Origin: Paraktedonobacter carboxidivorans
Lineage (GTDB): Bacteria; Chloroflexota; Ktedonobacteria; Ktedonobacterales; Ktedonobacteraceae
Length of the DNA: 64,000 nt
Assembly: GCA_041156125.1 (NCBI GenBank)
Contig: JBEVTI010000018.1
Span: forward strand, 31,879-95,878
Direction: 5' to 3'
Part shown: positions 23,713 to 32,102 of the stretch, one piece after another
Position numbering within the stretch: position 1 is the first letter of the stretch
How the letters are laid out: each line of letters starts with the position of its first letter
Notes under the pieces: generated by a model
What the model was told of the DNA's origin: nothing
The model's database searches: none
What the model saw: only the letters and a program-made list of their open reading frames with translations
Translations under genes and position numbers: made by a program

Positions 23713-25206
23713 ATGACCGCCTCTTTCTGGCAGAAGCTCTATCGCCACCTGATCCGTGTCTCGGATGAAAATCCTCATCCAGAGGAGCAGATGGCTTTCA
23801 TTCTGGCCAGTGTCAATAAGTCAGCACTTGGCGTGCGCCTGCTCGCTTATGAGATGATTCCCGCCTGCTCGACTGATTTTGTCTATCAGTCGCGAGGGGG
23901 GCTGGAGCCAAAACCAGAGTTTGTGGCCGCGACAATCAAACGCTGTCTAAAAGAGGGTTGGCACCTGATCGAGGTTCATTCTCATCCTTTTGATAGCGGC
24001 CTGCGCACCACTTTTAGTAAAATCGATTGGGCCAATGACCGTATGAAGATGCCTTCCATTGCCTCAATCATTCCAGAACCATTCCTACATGCCACTATGG
24101 TTGTCGGACAGAATGCCCTGGACGCTCATTTTTATGAACGAGCAAAGAAGCGTATCCGACCAATTTCCCGCGTCACGCTTGTGGGAGAGCGCATCCAACA
24201 TCTGATCCCAACGACTGACAAAAAGTCACAACGCAGCAAGCGCGCGGATGAACGTTACCACAGACAGGAACTCTTCTTTGGTGGCGCAACGCAACGCACA
24301 TTGGCGGAAGCTACTATCGCGATAGTGGGCCTTGGCGGTTTGGGATCACTGGTAGCGACGCAACTGGCTCACCTGGGAGCTGGCCACTTGATTCTAATCG
24401 ATCCTGATTGTGTCGAGCGCAGCAATCTCAATCGACTATTTGGTGCTGGAATAGCTGATCTCGGTCATTCCAAAGTAGAGGTCTACGCCAGGTTAATTGG
24501 GCAGATCTCCAGGACGACACGTGTTACGCCCCTCGCTGTCTCCCTGCTTGATCGCGCGGATCAAAGCGCCATTAATTTCGCGCGCGGAGCCGATGTGCTT
24601 GTTGGCTGTGTTGATAACGATGGCGCGCGCCTGATTCTCAACCAGATTGCGGTACGTTACCTGGTTCCCTTTATCGATGGCGGCTCTGGCATTCACATGG
24701 ATAATAATAACCAGTTCCAGGCGGCTGGTGGACAGATCCAGCGCATTCTACCTGGCGAGGGTTGCCTGGAATGTCGGGGCTATATCAATCCGCAACAGGC
24801 GCATTTTGATCTGGCCTCCAGAGTCTTCCAGGACGAAGCCCGCGCTCATGGCTATGGCACACGCGAGGTTGCTCCAGCAGTAATTTATTTAAACGGCATC
24901 ATTGCTTCTCAACAAGTGGCGGAAATTGTCTATCTGCTGGCGGAAATGCAGTTGACAACCACGAGTCAGCCTCAACTCATTGTCTACAATGCCGTGCAAC
25001 GCAAACTAACGCCCGTCTTTATCCAGAGCGATCCCGCCTGTCCGACTTGTGGTCTGGAGGGCTTCACAGGACTCGGCGATTTTACGCCAATCGAATTCGC
25101 GGCTAGCGAATTAACAGAAAAAAGCGTTGCACAGATCATGACAGCCGCGCCTGATTTAGCTGAAGTCTCTTGCCAGGAGGAGTTGAAGGATACCAACCAT
25201 GCCTGA
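23713..25206 (+). CDS. JAB (JAMM) metalloprotease fused to E1-like adenylating domain
   Basis: 497 residues from ATG 23713; GTG at 23689 or 23677 and ATG at 23617 are alternatives and no ribosome site settles it. Residues 1-165: JAB domain with Glu in HPEEQMAFI and the zinc motif EVHSHPF (His89, His91), then Ser-x-x-Asp (FSKID). Residues 190-460: ThiF/E1 domain with GLGGLGS from Gly206, LIDPDCVERSNLNRLF (ATP and Arg contact), GCVDNDGAR, and a zinc site from two Cys-x-x-Cys pairs (GCLECRG and ACPTCG). The crossover-loop cysteine used by ThiF, MoeB and eukaryotic E1 is not seen. The stop overlaps the next gene's start by 8 bases. Confidence 0.9.
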   Translation: MTASFWQKLYRHLIRVSDENPHPEEQMAFILASVNKSALGVRLLAYEMIPACSTDFVYQSRGGLEPKPEFVAATIKRCLKEGWHLIEVHSHPFDSGLRTTFSKIDWANDRMKMPSIASIIPEPFLHATMVVGQNALDAHFYERAKKRIRPISRVTLVGERIQHLIPTTDKKSQRSKRADERYHRQELFFGGATQRTLAEATIAIVGLGGLGSLVATQLAHLGAGHLILIDPDCVERSNLNRLFGAGIADLGHSKVEVYARLIGQISRTTRVTPLAVSLLDRADQSAINFARGADVLVGCVDNDGARLILNQIAVRYLVPFIDGGSGIHMDNNNQFQAAGGQIQRILPGEGCLECRGYINPQQAHFDLASRVFQDEARAHGYGTREVAPAVIYLNGIIASQQVAEIVYLLAEMQLTTTSQPQLIVYNAVQRKLTPVFIQSDPACPTCGLEGFTGLGDFTPIEFAASELTEKSVAQIMTAAPDLAEVSCQEELKDTNHA

Positions 25207-26851
25207 GGAAATACCCTGGAATAGCTCTGTCTATCCAGAAAAATCAAGTCTACGCGTCTCTAGGGAAACTGGAGTCCTGCCAGCGCTAAATCTGCCACAG
25301 CGCGGAACTCCGCAAAGTTATCGTGGATTTCCAGGCCAACCTCTTGTGCCAGCAGATGTCTCTCGTATTCCAACTCAACCATTGCGTACTAATCAGCGAC
25401 TCACCAGGCCTGAGCAATCCTGGCAATCTGCTCAGATAAGCAGGCAAACTCCTCTGTTCGCGCAGATCACCACGCCTGCACTTCAAGGCTCCAATGCGTA
25501 CTTCACCCACCCCGAACCCGCTCTCCCTCCGTGGAACACCCGGCCTCTGTGGCCTATCGCTCAGCCCACTCCCGCGCAGCTTGCCCCATCCCCGCAACAT
25601 CCTCAACTCACTCGGCCTCTGTGGCCCATCGCTCAGCCTGCTCCTACGCAGCTTGTGCCGCCTGCGCAACATTCCCAATCCACACGGATCTCGCCGCCTG
25701 CGCAACATTCCCAATCCACATGGCTCCCGTGGCCCGTTGCTCAGCCTGCTCCCACGCGGCTTGCCCCACCTGCGCAACATCCTCAATCCACCCGACCTCT
25801 GTGGTCCACCGCTCAGCCCACTCCTACGCGGCTTGCCCCACCTGCACAACATCCTCAATCCACCCGACCTCTGTGGTCCACCGCTCAGCCCACTCCTGCG
25901 CGGCTTGCCCCACCTGCGCGACTCGCTGCCCCCGTTCCGCCCTCCCGGCTTACTGCTTCCACGCAACTGGCCAGATCCATCTCGGCTTTGCCAAATCAAC
26001 CTTATAGCCTGACTTCGCTTTCTACACCCCCGCTTACGTACACAAGCGAGCCCAGATCTGCTATCCAGCCCATGTTCTTACAACAACCAGCCAGAACCGG
26101 TGATTACACAACACCCCTACCTTATAACACCTATGTAAATACACCATATCAGCTAAGTTCTAGAAGCAAACTCACCCGGCCAAAGCATTATACGCTGCCG
26201 CTCACGGCAATCCTCCTCTTATTCCTGGTCGCCATAGTTATCTCAGGCCTTGTAACGGTCCAGCAGCAAGTACAGGCCACGAGCGCGACCTCAAAGTTGC
26301 CCTATCCTCCTTACAAAGGAACATTGTTACTCAACGATCCATTGCACAATAATAGTACGCTATCTTCCTGGGAAGTAGGCAGCAATAGTGCTGGCACATG
26401 CGACTTTGAGGCGGACGCCTATCATGTAAGAGCCACCCGGCGCGCAGCTTTCACTTACTGCCAGACCCAATCCCTGCTGCCTGGCAATTTCGCCATTCAG
26501 GTCAAGATGACCATTCTCGCCGGCGACCGGGGTGGGCTTGTCTTCCGCTCTAAACAACTGGCTGGCTACTTCTTTAGTCTTGATCGTAAGGGTCTCTATA
26601 GCCTCACAACCTTCACCAGCAGCGGCTCAGCCACACTCCTTAGCGGTATCAGTCCGGCAATCACAAAAGGCCAGACTTACCTCCTGGCAGTTGTCGTCAT
26701 CAATCAGCGGATTGATCTTTATGTCAATCAGCAACACATCGCCAGCAAGACTAATGCGACGCTCAAAAGCGGCGCAATTGCTCTGGGCACACAAGACCTG
26801 ACCCAACCCACCAATGTTATGTTCAGTGATATCGAGGTCTGGCAAGTTTAA
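25199..26851 (+). CDS. Membrane protein with Pro-rich tandem repeats and C-terminal jelly-roll-like domain
   Basis: 550 residues. The ATG overlaps the end of the JAB-E1 gene by 8 bases, so it is translationally coupled to the Ubl system. Residues 1-320 are cytoplasmic, disordered and Pro/Gln/Ser/Thr-rich, with 24-residue repeats at about 115-245. A membrane helix lies at about 338-360 (LPLTAILLLFLVAIVISGLV). The outer 190 residues look like a LamG/DUF1080 sandwich (a DPLHNNSTLSSWEVG opening, GGLVFRS, GYFFSLDRKG, IDLYVNQQHIAS, a VMFSDIEVWQV ending) with a Cys pair possibly forming a disulfide. It may be the target or the membrane anchor of the conjugation system, but this is inference. Confidence 0.8.
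   Translation: MPEEIPWNSSVYPEKSSLRVSRETGVLPALNLPQRGTPQSYRGFPGQPLVPADVSRIPTQPLRTNQRLTRPEQSWQSAQISRQTPLFAQITTPALQGSNAYFTHPEPALPPWNTRPLWPIAQPTPAQLAPSPQHPQLTRPLWPIAQPAPTQLVPPAQHSQSTRISPPAQHSQSTWLPWPVAQPAPTRLAPPAQHPQSTRPLWSTAQPTPTRLAPPAQHPQSTRPLWSTAQPTPARLAPPARLAAPVPPSRLTASTQLARSISALPNQPYSLTSLSTPPLTYTSEPRSAIQPMFLQQPARTGDYTTPLPYNTYVNTPYQLSSRSKLTRPKHYTLPLTAILLLFLVAIVISGLVTVQQQVQATSATSKLPYPPYKGTLLLNDPLHNNSTLSSWEVGSNSAGTCDFEADAYHVRATRRAAFTYCQTQSLLPGNFAIQVKMTILAGDRGGLVFRSKQLAGYFFSLDRKGLYSLTTFTSSGSATLLSGISPAITKGQTYLLAVVVINQRIDLYVNQQHIASKTNATLKSGAIALGTQDLTQPTNVMFSDIEVWQV
25541..25936 (+). repeat. 72-bp tandem repeats in the Pro-rich segment
   Basis: Five units of 72 bases (24 residues, pattern RPLWxxAQPxPxxLAPPAQHPQST) start at 25541, 25613, 25721, 25793 and 25865. 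A 36-base half unit is inserted at 25685. The two last units are almost identical, pointing to recent duplication, and the repeat count is likely to vary between strains. Confidence 0.85.
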
Positions 26852-26874
26852 CATGCCAGACTAATGCAATCCAC

Positions 26875-26903
26875 AGTCTCACCAGGGCTGAGACTCCATT
26901 TTT
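26875..26903 (+). terminator. Intrinsic terminator of the Ubl operon
   Basis: Arms 26875-26881 and 26889-26895 (7 bp, 7-base loop) followed by CCATTTTT, 23 bases after the stop of the fourth gene. Confidence 0.7.
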
Positions 26904-27012
26904 AGAAGCAGCACTCTGTATGTGTGCTTTTGTTAAAACATCCAAAATGGCTATCAATAGCTCAAAGTACTCACGCTTCTCGTATGAACAGATTAAAATA
27001 AGCTAGGCATCC

Positions 27013-29709
27013 ATGACACAGTATGCCAGAAAAACCTTTTCTTCGTCAAAAGCAGCGCATACGACAATATCTGTGAAAGGTAGAAGGCCAGGGCACCAAG
27101 CGACTATGAACGGTTTACTCCAGCAAAAAGAGGCGGAAAGCATACGACAAGGGGCGGCAGAACTTGCCAGGGGAGGCCGTGTACGCTTTACAGTCAGATC
27201 CCTGAGTGGGAAGCTGGTTCTTAGCTCGGCTTTGATGCTTTTACTCTGTATGCTCTTATTTACCGGGCTTTCGTGGTGGTTGGTGCGCTCATTCTATGAG
27301 CGTTCAATCCCCAACGACGCGAACGAGCACCTGAGCAGTTTTAGCCAGGCATACACAGCGGAGAGCGCGCAGCGTTTTCACAACCTGATCAGCAGAGCTG
27401 CGAGCGTGGAGGTCGCCGCTGTTCTAAGACGGCAAACTGGCGCGCAAAGCAAGCTCGCCGAAGCTTTCGCACTTGATCTGGTCCAGCAACGCCTGAGCAG
27501 CCTGGTGCTACTCGATGAAAACGCGCGCATGCTGATGCTGATAGGCGGAGGTCTACCAGGTGGACTACAAAGTCTGATAAGCGCGAGCTTACAGGGCCAG
27601 GAAGGCGCGTTGCTTGTCGCGGACGGTAGCTCCTGGATACTGGTATTGGGAGTGCCCGTTCAGGGCGCCAGTGGGCAGATAGTGGGAACCCTGCTTGCGA
27701 CCCAGTTACAGGATAATGCTCTCATAGCACAACTGGCCCCGCATGCTGAAGCGGATGTGCTTCTCTGTCAGGGCCAGCAACTGCTTGGGAGTAGCGAGAG
27801 TTCCCTTAGCCAGAAACTGACCATAAACACCGCAAATCTCTGCGCGCCCGGTACAATGGAGATCAATGCCAGTGGGCAAACCTATCTCACCACCACTGGA
27901 AGCGCGCGCATCTCACACCAGCTAGCTAATACTCCTGAGATTGAAATTGTAGATGTAGAGGCACTTTACAATCTCAACGCGCATAGCGAGCGAGTTTGGC
28001 AGATCTTGCTAGGCATCGGCATCTTTGTCTGCGCCCTGGGTATTACCCTCTACACGATTATCACTCGCATCTTCTTTGTGCGCCCCTTGCGCCATCTACA
28101 GAGCCATGTGCAGGCGTTGCTCCCCGTGAGTCTGGACGCCAATACACCAGCGGATGATGAACTGAGAGGTCTGACTCGCTCCCTTAATCTGCTCTCCGCG
28201 TCACTGACCACGCGCGAAAATGAGAATCATGAGATCACTAAACAGATGAGCGACCTGCTCACCATGGGCGATGTCTTGCTCTCCACCCTCAACCTGGAGC
28301 ATTTGCTTAGCGAAATCGTCTCACGCTTAGGCCCAATTATGTATGCCAGCAACGTAGTGTTGCATCTGTATGGACGCGAGATGGCATCGCCGTGGGCGGT
28401 TGCGCAGTGGAAAGATCAGCAACAGCCTTTCGTCGAAGCCAGAGCAAACGGGAAACAGGGCAATGAACAGAGTTCTCCTCTGGTCTATCTTGATCCCGAA
28501 GGCGATGTCACACTGGCCGTTACCACAAAAATGGCCGCGGTTGCGGTGCCCACACGCCGTCCCATGAGCCAGACGCCAAGCGGGAAACGCCGTGCCCTGC
28601 GCGCACCCAAGCTGACGCCGCCGCCACCTGTTTTTACCCCACGCAGACCACGTATCCCACAATCGGCCTTGCGAGATCTAGATATCACGCTGGCACGCAT
28701 GGCCATGCAAAAACGCAAAATTGTCTACGCCGAGAATATTGCGGCCATCTATCGCGAGCGCGGAGAAGCCTGGGCCCACGCTGCGCTAGAAACAGGCTAC
28801 CATTCAGTCATTGCTGTGCCTATGCTTTTGCAAGAACAGGTTATTGGCGCGTTTATTTTATACGACGATAATGCCAGGTCGGTTGCTGAAAGCGACACGT
28901 TCCTGCTTACTACCGCGGCCATCCAACTTGCCATGGCTATTCAGAATACCTTGCTGTTCGCCGAGGTCAAAGACAAAAACGCCGCGCTCGAACGTGTAAA
29001 TCATTTGAAATCTCAATTTCTGGCAACTGTGACCCACGAACTGCGCACGCCGTTACACAGTATTATCAGTTATGGTGCGTTGATTCTGGAAGGTTTTCTC
29101 GAGGGAGAATTGACCGGTGAACAAGAGGAGCATATCCAGTTTATGGTCAATCGCGCCGAAGATCTTTCGAGACTGGTCGATGATATGCTAGATCTCTCCA
29201 AAATCGAAGCTGACCGCCTGGAGGTCAGGGCTGAACCGATGCAACTGGAGAAAAGCCTGCAAGAGGTTGTCAATCAATTAAAGCCAATGGCGAATACAAA
29301 GGGACTCGAATTGCTTCTAGAAATTGATGAAGGCCTGCCACCTGCACTGGCCGATGGACAGCGCACACGCCAGGTGGCACTGAATCTAGTCTCGAATGCC
29401 CTGAAATTCACCGAAAAAGGGGGAGTGACGCTACGCTGTAAAGTCCTGGAGCGCTACGATATGCTACGCATTTCCGTCCACGACACGGGGATCGGTATCT
29501 CGCCAGCAGCGCTGGACTATATCTTTGAGGCCTTTCGCCAGGCCGATGGCAGCACCACGCGCCGGTTCGGTGGAACCGGGCTAGGCCTGACTATCGCGCG
29601 AAAACTGGTTGAGCTACAAGGAGGAGAGGTCGCGGTGGAAAGCATTGTAGGTCTGGGCTCGACATTTTCTTTCACTCTGCCTATCGCCTCACGCGTCTCA
29701 ATCCCATAA
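27013..29709 (+). CDS. Membrane sensor histidine kinase with GAF domain
   Basis: 898 residues. A basic N-terminal segment of 65 residues, then membrane helix 1 (about 70-95), an outer sensor domain of about 225 residues, membrane helix 2 (about 330-355), a HAMP-like linker, and a GAF-like domain (about 415-650). The GAF domain is interrupted by a Pro/Arg-rich insert (about 515-550). HisKA carries His675 in VTHELRTPLH, and the HATPase has NLVSNALKFTE, DTGIGI and GTGLGLTIA. The core resembles the kinase part of hybrid kinases. The separate receiver protein encoded 31 bases downstream presumably takes the phosphate. The start is uncertain (weak TAGG; Met32 is an alternative). Confidence 0.9.
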   Translation: MTQYARKTFSSSKAAHTTISVKGRRPGHQATMNGLLQQKEAESIRQGAAELARGGRVRFTVRSLSGKLVLSSALMLLLCMLLFTGLSWWLVRSFYERSIPNDANEHLSSFSQAYTAESAQRFHNLISRAASVEVAAVLRRQTGAQSKLAEAFALDLVQQRLSSLVLLDENARMLMLIGGGLPGGLQSLISASLQGQEGALLVADGSSWILVLGVPVQGASGQIVGTLLATQLQDNALIAQLAPHAEADVLLCQGQQLLGSSESSLSQKLTINTANLCAPGTMEINASGQTYLTTTGSARISHQLANTPEIEIVDVEALYNLNAHSERVWQILLGIGIFVCALGITLYTIITRIFFVRPLRHLQSHVQALLPVSLDANTPADDELRGLTRSLNLLSASLTTRENENHEITKQMSDLLTMGDVLLSTLNLEHLLSEIVSRLGPIMYASNVVLHLYGREMASPWAVAQWKDQQQPFVEARANGKQGNEQSSPLVYLDPEGDVTLAVTTKMAAVAVPTRRPMSQTPSGKRRALRAPKLTPPPPVFTPRRPRIPQSALRDLDITLARMAMQKRKIVYAENIAAIYRERGEAWAHAALETGYHSVIAVPMLLQEQVIGAFILYDDNARSVAESDTFLLTTAAIQLAMAIQNTLLFAEVKDKNAALERVNHLKSQFLATVTHELRTPLHSIISYGALILEGFLEGELTGEQEEHIQFMVNRAEDLSRLVDDMLDLSKIEADRLEVRAEPMQLEKSLQEVVNQLKPMANTKGLELLLEIDEGLPPALADGQRTRQVALNLVSNALKFTEKGGVTLRCKVLERYDMLRISVHDTGIGISPAALDYIFEAFRQADGSTTRRFGGTGLGLTIARKLVELQGGEVAVESIVGLGSTFSFTLPIASRVSIP

Positions 29710-29740
29710 AACGGTGGAGGAAGTGGAAACAATATATATC

Positions 29741-30157
29741 ATGAGTATAGTAAACACGTCAGCATATACAAGCAGAAACGAGACACAGGTGCCAACCATT
29801 TTGATTATAGAGAATGAAGTCTCGAACAGAATCTTGATCGAACGCGTTCTGTCTACCCGTGGCTATCGCTGTATTTCAGCCTCAAATGGTCTGGAAGCCC
29901 TAAAAATCCTGGAAAAGGAACGCGTTAGCCTGATCTTAACGGACCTTTCAATGCCCGTAATGGATGGATATCGCACAACTCAACTCATTCGCGAGCGGCC
30001 TGGCATGGAGCGCGTGCCCATCGTTGCAGTCACTGCCTACGCGCAAAGCGACGAAAATGAGGCTGCCCTGCAGATTGGCTGCAATGAATATCTGACCAAA
30101 CCCTTCAAACCTCGCCAACTGCTAGAAGTGGTAGATCGCCTTTTGCCCACCGATTAA
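29741..30157 (+). CDS. Single-domain CheY-like response regulator
   Basis: 138 residues from ATG 29741 (the frame opens at a GTG at 29714; a GGAGG lies near that point). It is a receiver domain only: an acidic pocket in LIIENEV with Glu-Asn in place of the more usual Asp-Asp, phosphoacceptor Asp68 in LILTDLSMPVMDG, Thr in VAVTAYAQ, and Lys in EYLTKPFKP. There is no output domain, so it acts through protein contacts, typically with the kinase encoded just upstream. The first 20 residues are extra to the fold. Confidence 0.9.
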   Translation: MSIVNTSAYTSRNETQVPTILIIENEVSNRILIERVLSTRGYRCISASNGLEALKILEKERVSLILTDLSMPVMDGYRTTQLIRERPGMERVPIVAVTAYAQSDENEAALQIGCNEYLTKPFKPRQLLEVVDRLLPTD

Positions 30158-30204
30158 GCAAGCAAGCGCGACCCACTACCTGCGAGTGAGGAAAGCAAGA
30201 GCTG

Positions 30205-30265
30205 CGCGCAAACGCCCTTCCGCTGGCCCTGGTTCCTGGACAGAAGCTCTAGCGGATTTTGCGCG
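30205..30265 (+). terminator. Nested hairpin between response regulator and pepA
   Basis: Outer arms 30205-30212 and 30258-30265 (8 bp) enclose inner arms 30220-30224 and 30251-30255. It lies 48 bases after the regulator stop and may be a terminator or leader structure. Confidence 0.4.
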
Positions 30266-30269
30266 AATT

Positions 30270-30282
30270 TGTTATGATAACA
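30270..30282 (+). promoter_or_regulatory. Extended -10 promoter / 13-base palindrome before pepA
   Basis: TGTTATGAT (30270-30278) fits an extended -10. The same bases form the perfect palindrome TGTTATGATAACA, a plausible operator, 114 bases before the pepA start. Confidence 0.35.
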
Positions 30283-30395
30283 TCATTAGAACGTGATCAC
30301 TCAAGACATAGACCGACCGGTCGCGCCACAGAACCGGTCTCTCACTTTTGGGAACACATTCATAGGAACACTCAAAAGAAAGAGCTGGAGATTTT

Positions 30396-31916
30396 ATGGA
30401 GACGAAATTGCTGAGCCAGGCAGTGAAAGAGGTAGCATGTGATACCTTGATTGTAGGAGCAACACGTCTGGAGAAAGGGCAGGAGGGTAAAAAACCAACA
30501 CTTTTCACTGTGACAAAAGAAGTGGATGGTTTGCTGGATGGGCTGATCAGTAGTATGTATACCAACGGTGAGTTTAAGGGTAATATCGGAGAGACCAGCC
30601 AGATCTATACCATGGGTAAGTTAGCCGCCCGGCGGGTGATTGTAGTGGGACTTGGAGCCCCGGAAAAACTTCAGAGCCACACATTTAGACGTGCCAGCGG
30701 CCTCGCGCTACGTTTCGCGCAGAGCAAAGGCGCGCACAAAGTCGCTCTGGCATTAGGTGAACAGGAGCGCGGCCAGAGTCTGAGCGCCGACCTGCAGGCC
30801 GCGGTAGAAGGGGCGCTCTTAGCGACCTATAGTTTCAAGAAATACCAGTCAACATACAATAATGGAGCGCGGATTGAGAAGATTCTGTTTCTAAGCAAAG
30901 ACGCTCAGAGTCAAGAGCAGTTGCAGGCACTCCAACAAGGCATTATTGCTGGCGAAGGCGCTAATTTCGCTCGCAACCTGGTCAACGAGCAACCAGCCAT
31001 TCTGACCCCCACAGAGTTGGCTAACCGCGCGAGTACTATGGCCCAACAGTTTGGCTTAGAAGCGACGATACTTGATAAGCCTCAGCTTGAAGAGCTAGGC
31101 ATGGGTGGCCTGCTGGGAATTGCCAGGGGTAGTGTCGAGCCGCCCAGACTGATTATCCTGCGCTATCGCGGCGCACCTACGAGCGACAAAGTGCTGGCCC
31201 TGGTTGGGAAGGGCATCACCTTTGATTCGGGTGGCCTGTCGCTCAAGACAGCTTCTGGTATGGAGAGCATGAAAGGCGATATGGGCGGAGGCGCGGCAGT
31301 GATCGGCGCGATGCAGATCATTGGCGCTAGCAAGCCGAAAATCAATGTACTCGGCCTCGTTCCCGCGGCAGAAAACATGCCCGATGGAGCTGCCTACCGT
31401 CCAGGCGACATCCTACGCCTGATGAATGGTAAAACCATCGAGATCCTGAACACCGACGCCGAAGGGCGTCTGGCGCTGGCGGACGCCCTCTCTTACGCAG
31501 TAAAAGAGGGATGCTCACCGATTATCGATATCGCCACACTGACTGGCGCGTGCGTAGTTGCGCTTGGAGCAAAACGCGCGGGCCTCTTCTCGAATGACGA
31601 TGAACTAAGGGATGATATCCTGGCTGCCGGTGAGACCAGCGGTGAAAAATTCTGGCCAATGCCCCTTGATGACGAATACCAGGAGCTCATTGAAAGCTCT
31701 ATCGCGGACATGAAGCAGACTGGTGGTCGCTACGGCGGCGCTATTACAGCCGCCAAGATTCTAGAGCATTTCGTGGGTTCAGCCAAATGGGCCCACCTGG
31801 ACATCGCAGGTATGGAATTTACCGAAAGCAAACAATCCTTTATAGAGCAAGGTGCAAGCGCCTTTGGCGCTCGTGTACTGGCCGCGCTGGTTTTAAAGCG
31901 AGCTGAACAACGCTAG
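30396..31916 (+). CDS. pepA: Leucyl aminopeptidase (M17)
   Basis: 506 residues, the usual length. M17 enzymes form cytoplasmic hexamers with two metal ions and remove N-terminal residues from peptides. Active-site motifs present: VGKGITFDSGGLSLK (Lys and Asp ligands), GDMGGGAAVIGA (Asp), and NTDAEGRLALADAL (Asp, Glu, and catalytic Arg). The N-terminal 160 residues form the macro-like domain. GGAG lies before the ATG. It is followed by the M32 peptidase gene on the same strand after a hairpin, giving a peptide-degradation pair. Confidence 0.96.
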   Translation: METKLLSQAVKEVACDTLIVGATRLEKGQEGKKPTLFTVTKEVDGLLDGLISSMYTNGEFKGNIGETSQIYTMGKLAARRVIVVGLGAPEKLQSHTFRRASGLALRFAQSKGAHKVALALGEQERGQSLSADLQAAVEGALLATYSFKKYQSTYNNGARIEKILFLSKDAQSQEQLQALQQGIIAGEGANFARNLVNEQPAILTPTELANRASTMAQQFGLEATILDKPQLEELGMGGLLGIARGSVEPPRLIILRYRGAPTSDKVLALVGKGITFDSGGLSLKTASGMESMKGDMGGGAAVIGAMQIIGASKPKINVLGLVPAAENMPDGAAYRPGDILRLMNGKTIEILNTDAEGRLALADALSYAVKEGCSPIIDIATLTGACVVALGAKRAGLFSNDDELRDDILAAGETSGEKFWPMPLDDEYQELIESSIADMKQTGGRYGGAITAAKILEHFVGSAKWAHLDIAGMEFTESKQSFIEQGASAFGARVLAALVLKRAEQR

Positions 31917-31927
31917 ACATGCATGAA

Positions 31928-31995
31928 CTTGCCTGGCTGGATCAGTATACTCATAGTAGCCAGACCCGTTCTGGCGCAGCGGGCAGCCAGGCAAG
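31928..31995 (+). terminator. Branched inverted repeat after pepA
   Basis: Outer arms 31928-31939 and 31984-31995 (12 bp) enclose a second stem (31960-31964 with 31970-31974), starting 11 bases after the pepA stop. Confidence 0.55.
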
Positions 31996-32102
31996 TCCGA
32001 CCCTGCCGCGAGTTCAGGAGGGTACTCATGCCATTCACAAATGTTAGAGTACATCTTATAGACCAGAGCTTTAATGCCCAAAAAGTTTAGGAAAGGCTAC
32101 AC

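Noticed and set aside
25541..25936. CRISPR-like repeat array
   Set aside because: The repeats are in-frame coding units without spacers, and no cas gene is present.
25286..26012. Long open frames on both strands inside the Pro-rich repeats
   Set aside because: They arise because a 72-bp repeat keeps every frame open; products are low-complexity and have no ribosome sites. The frame 25199-26851 alone has a coupled start, membrane helix and folded domain.
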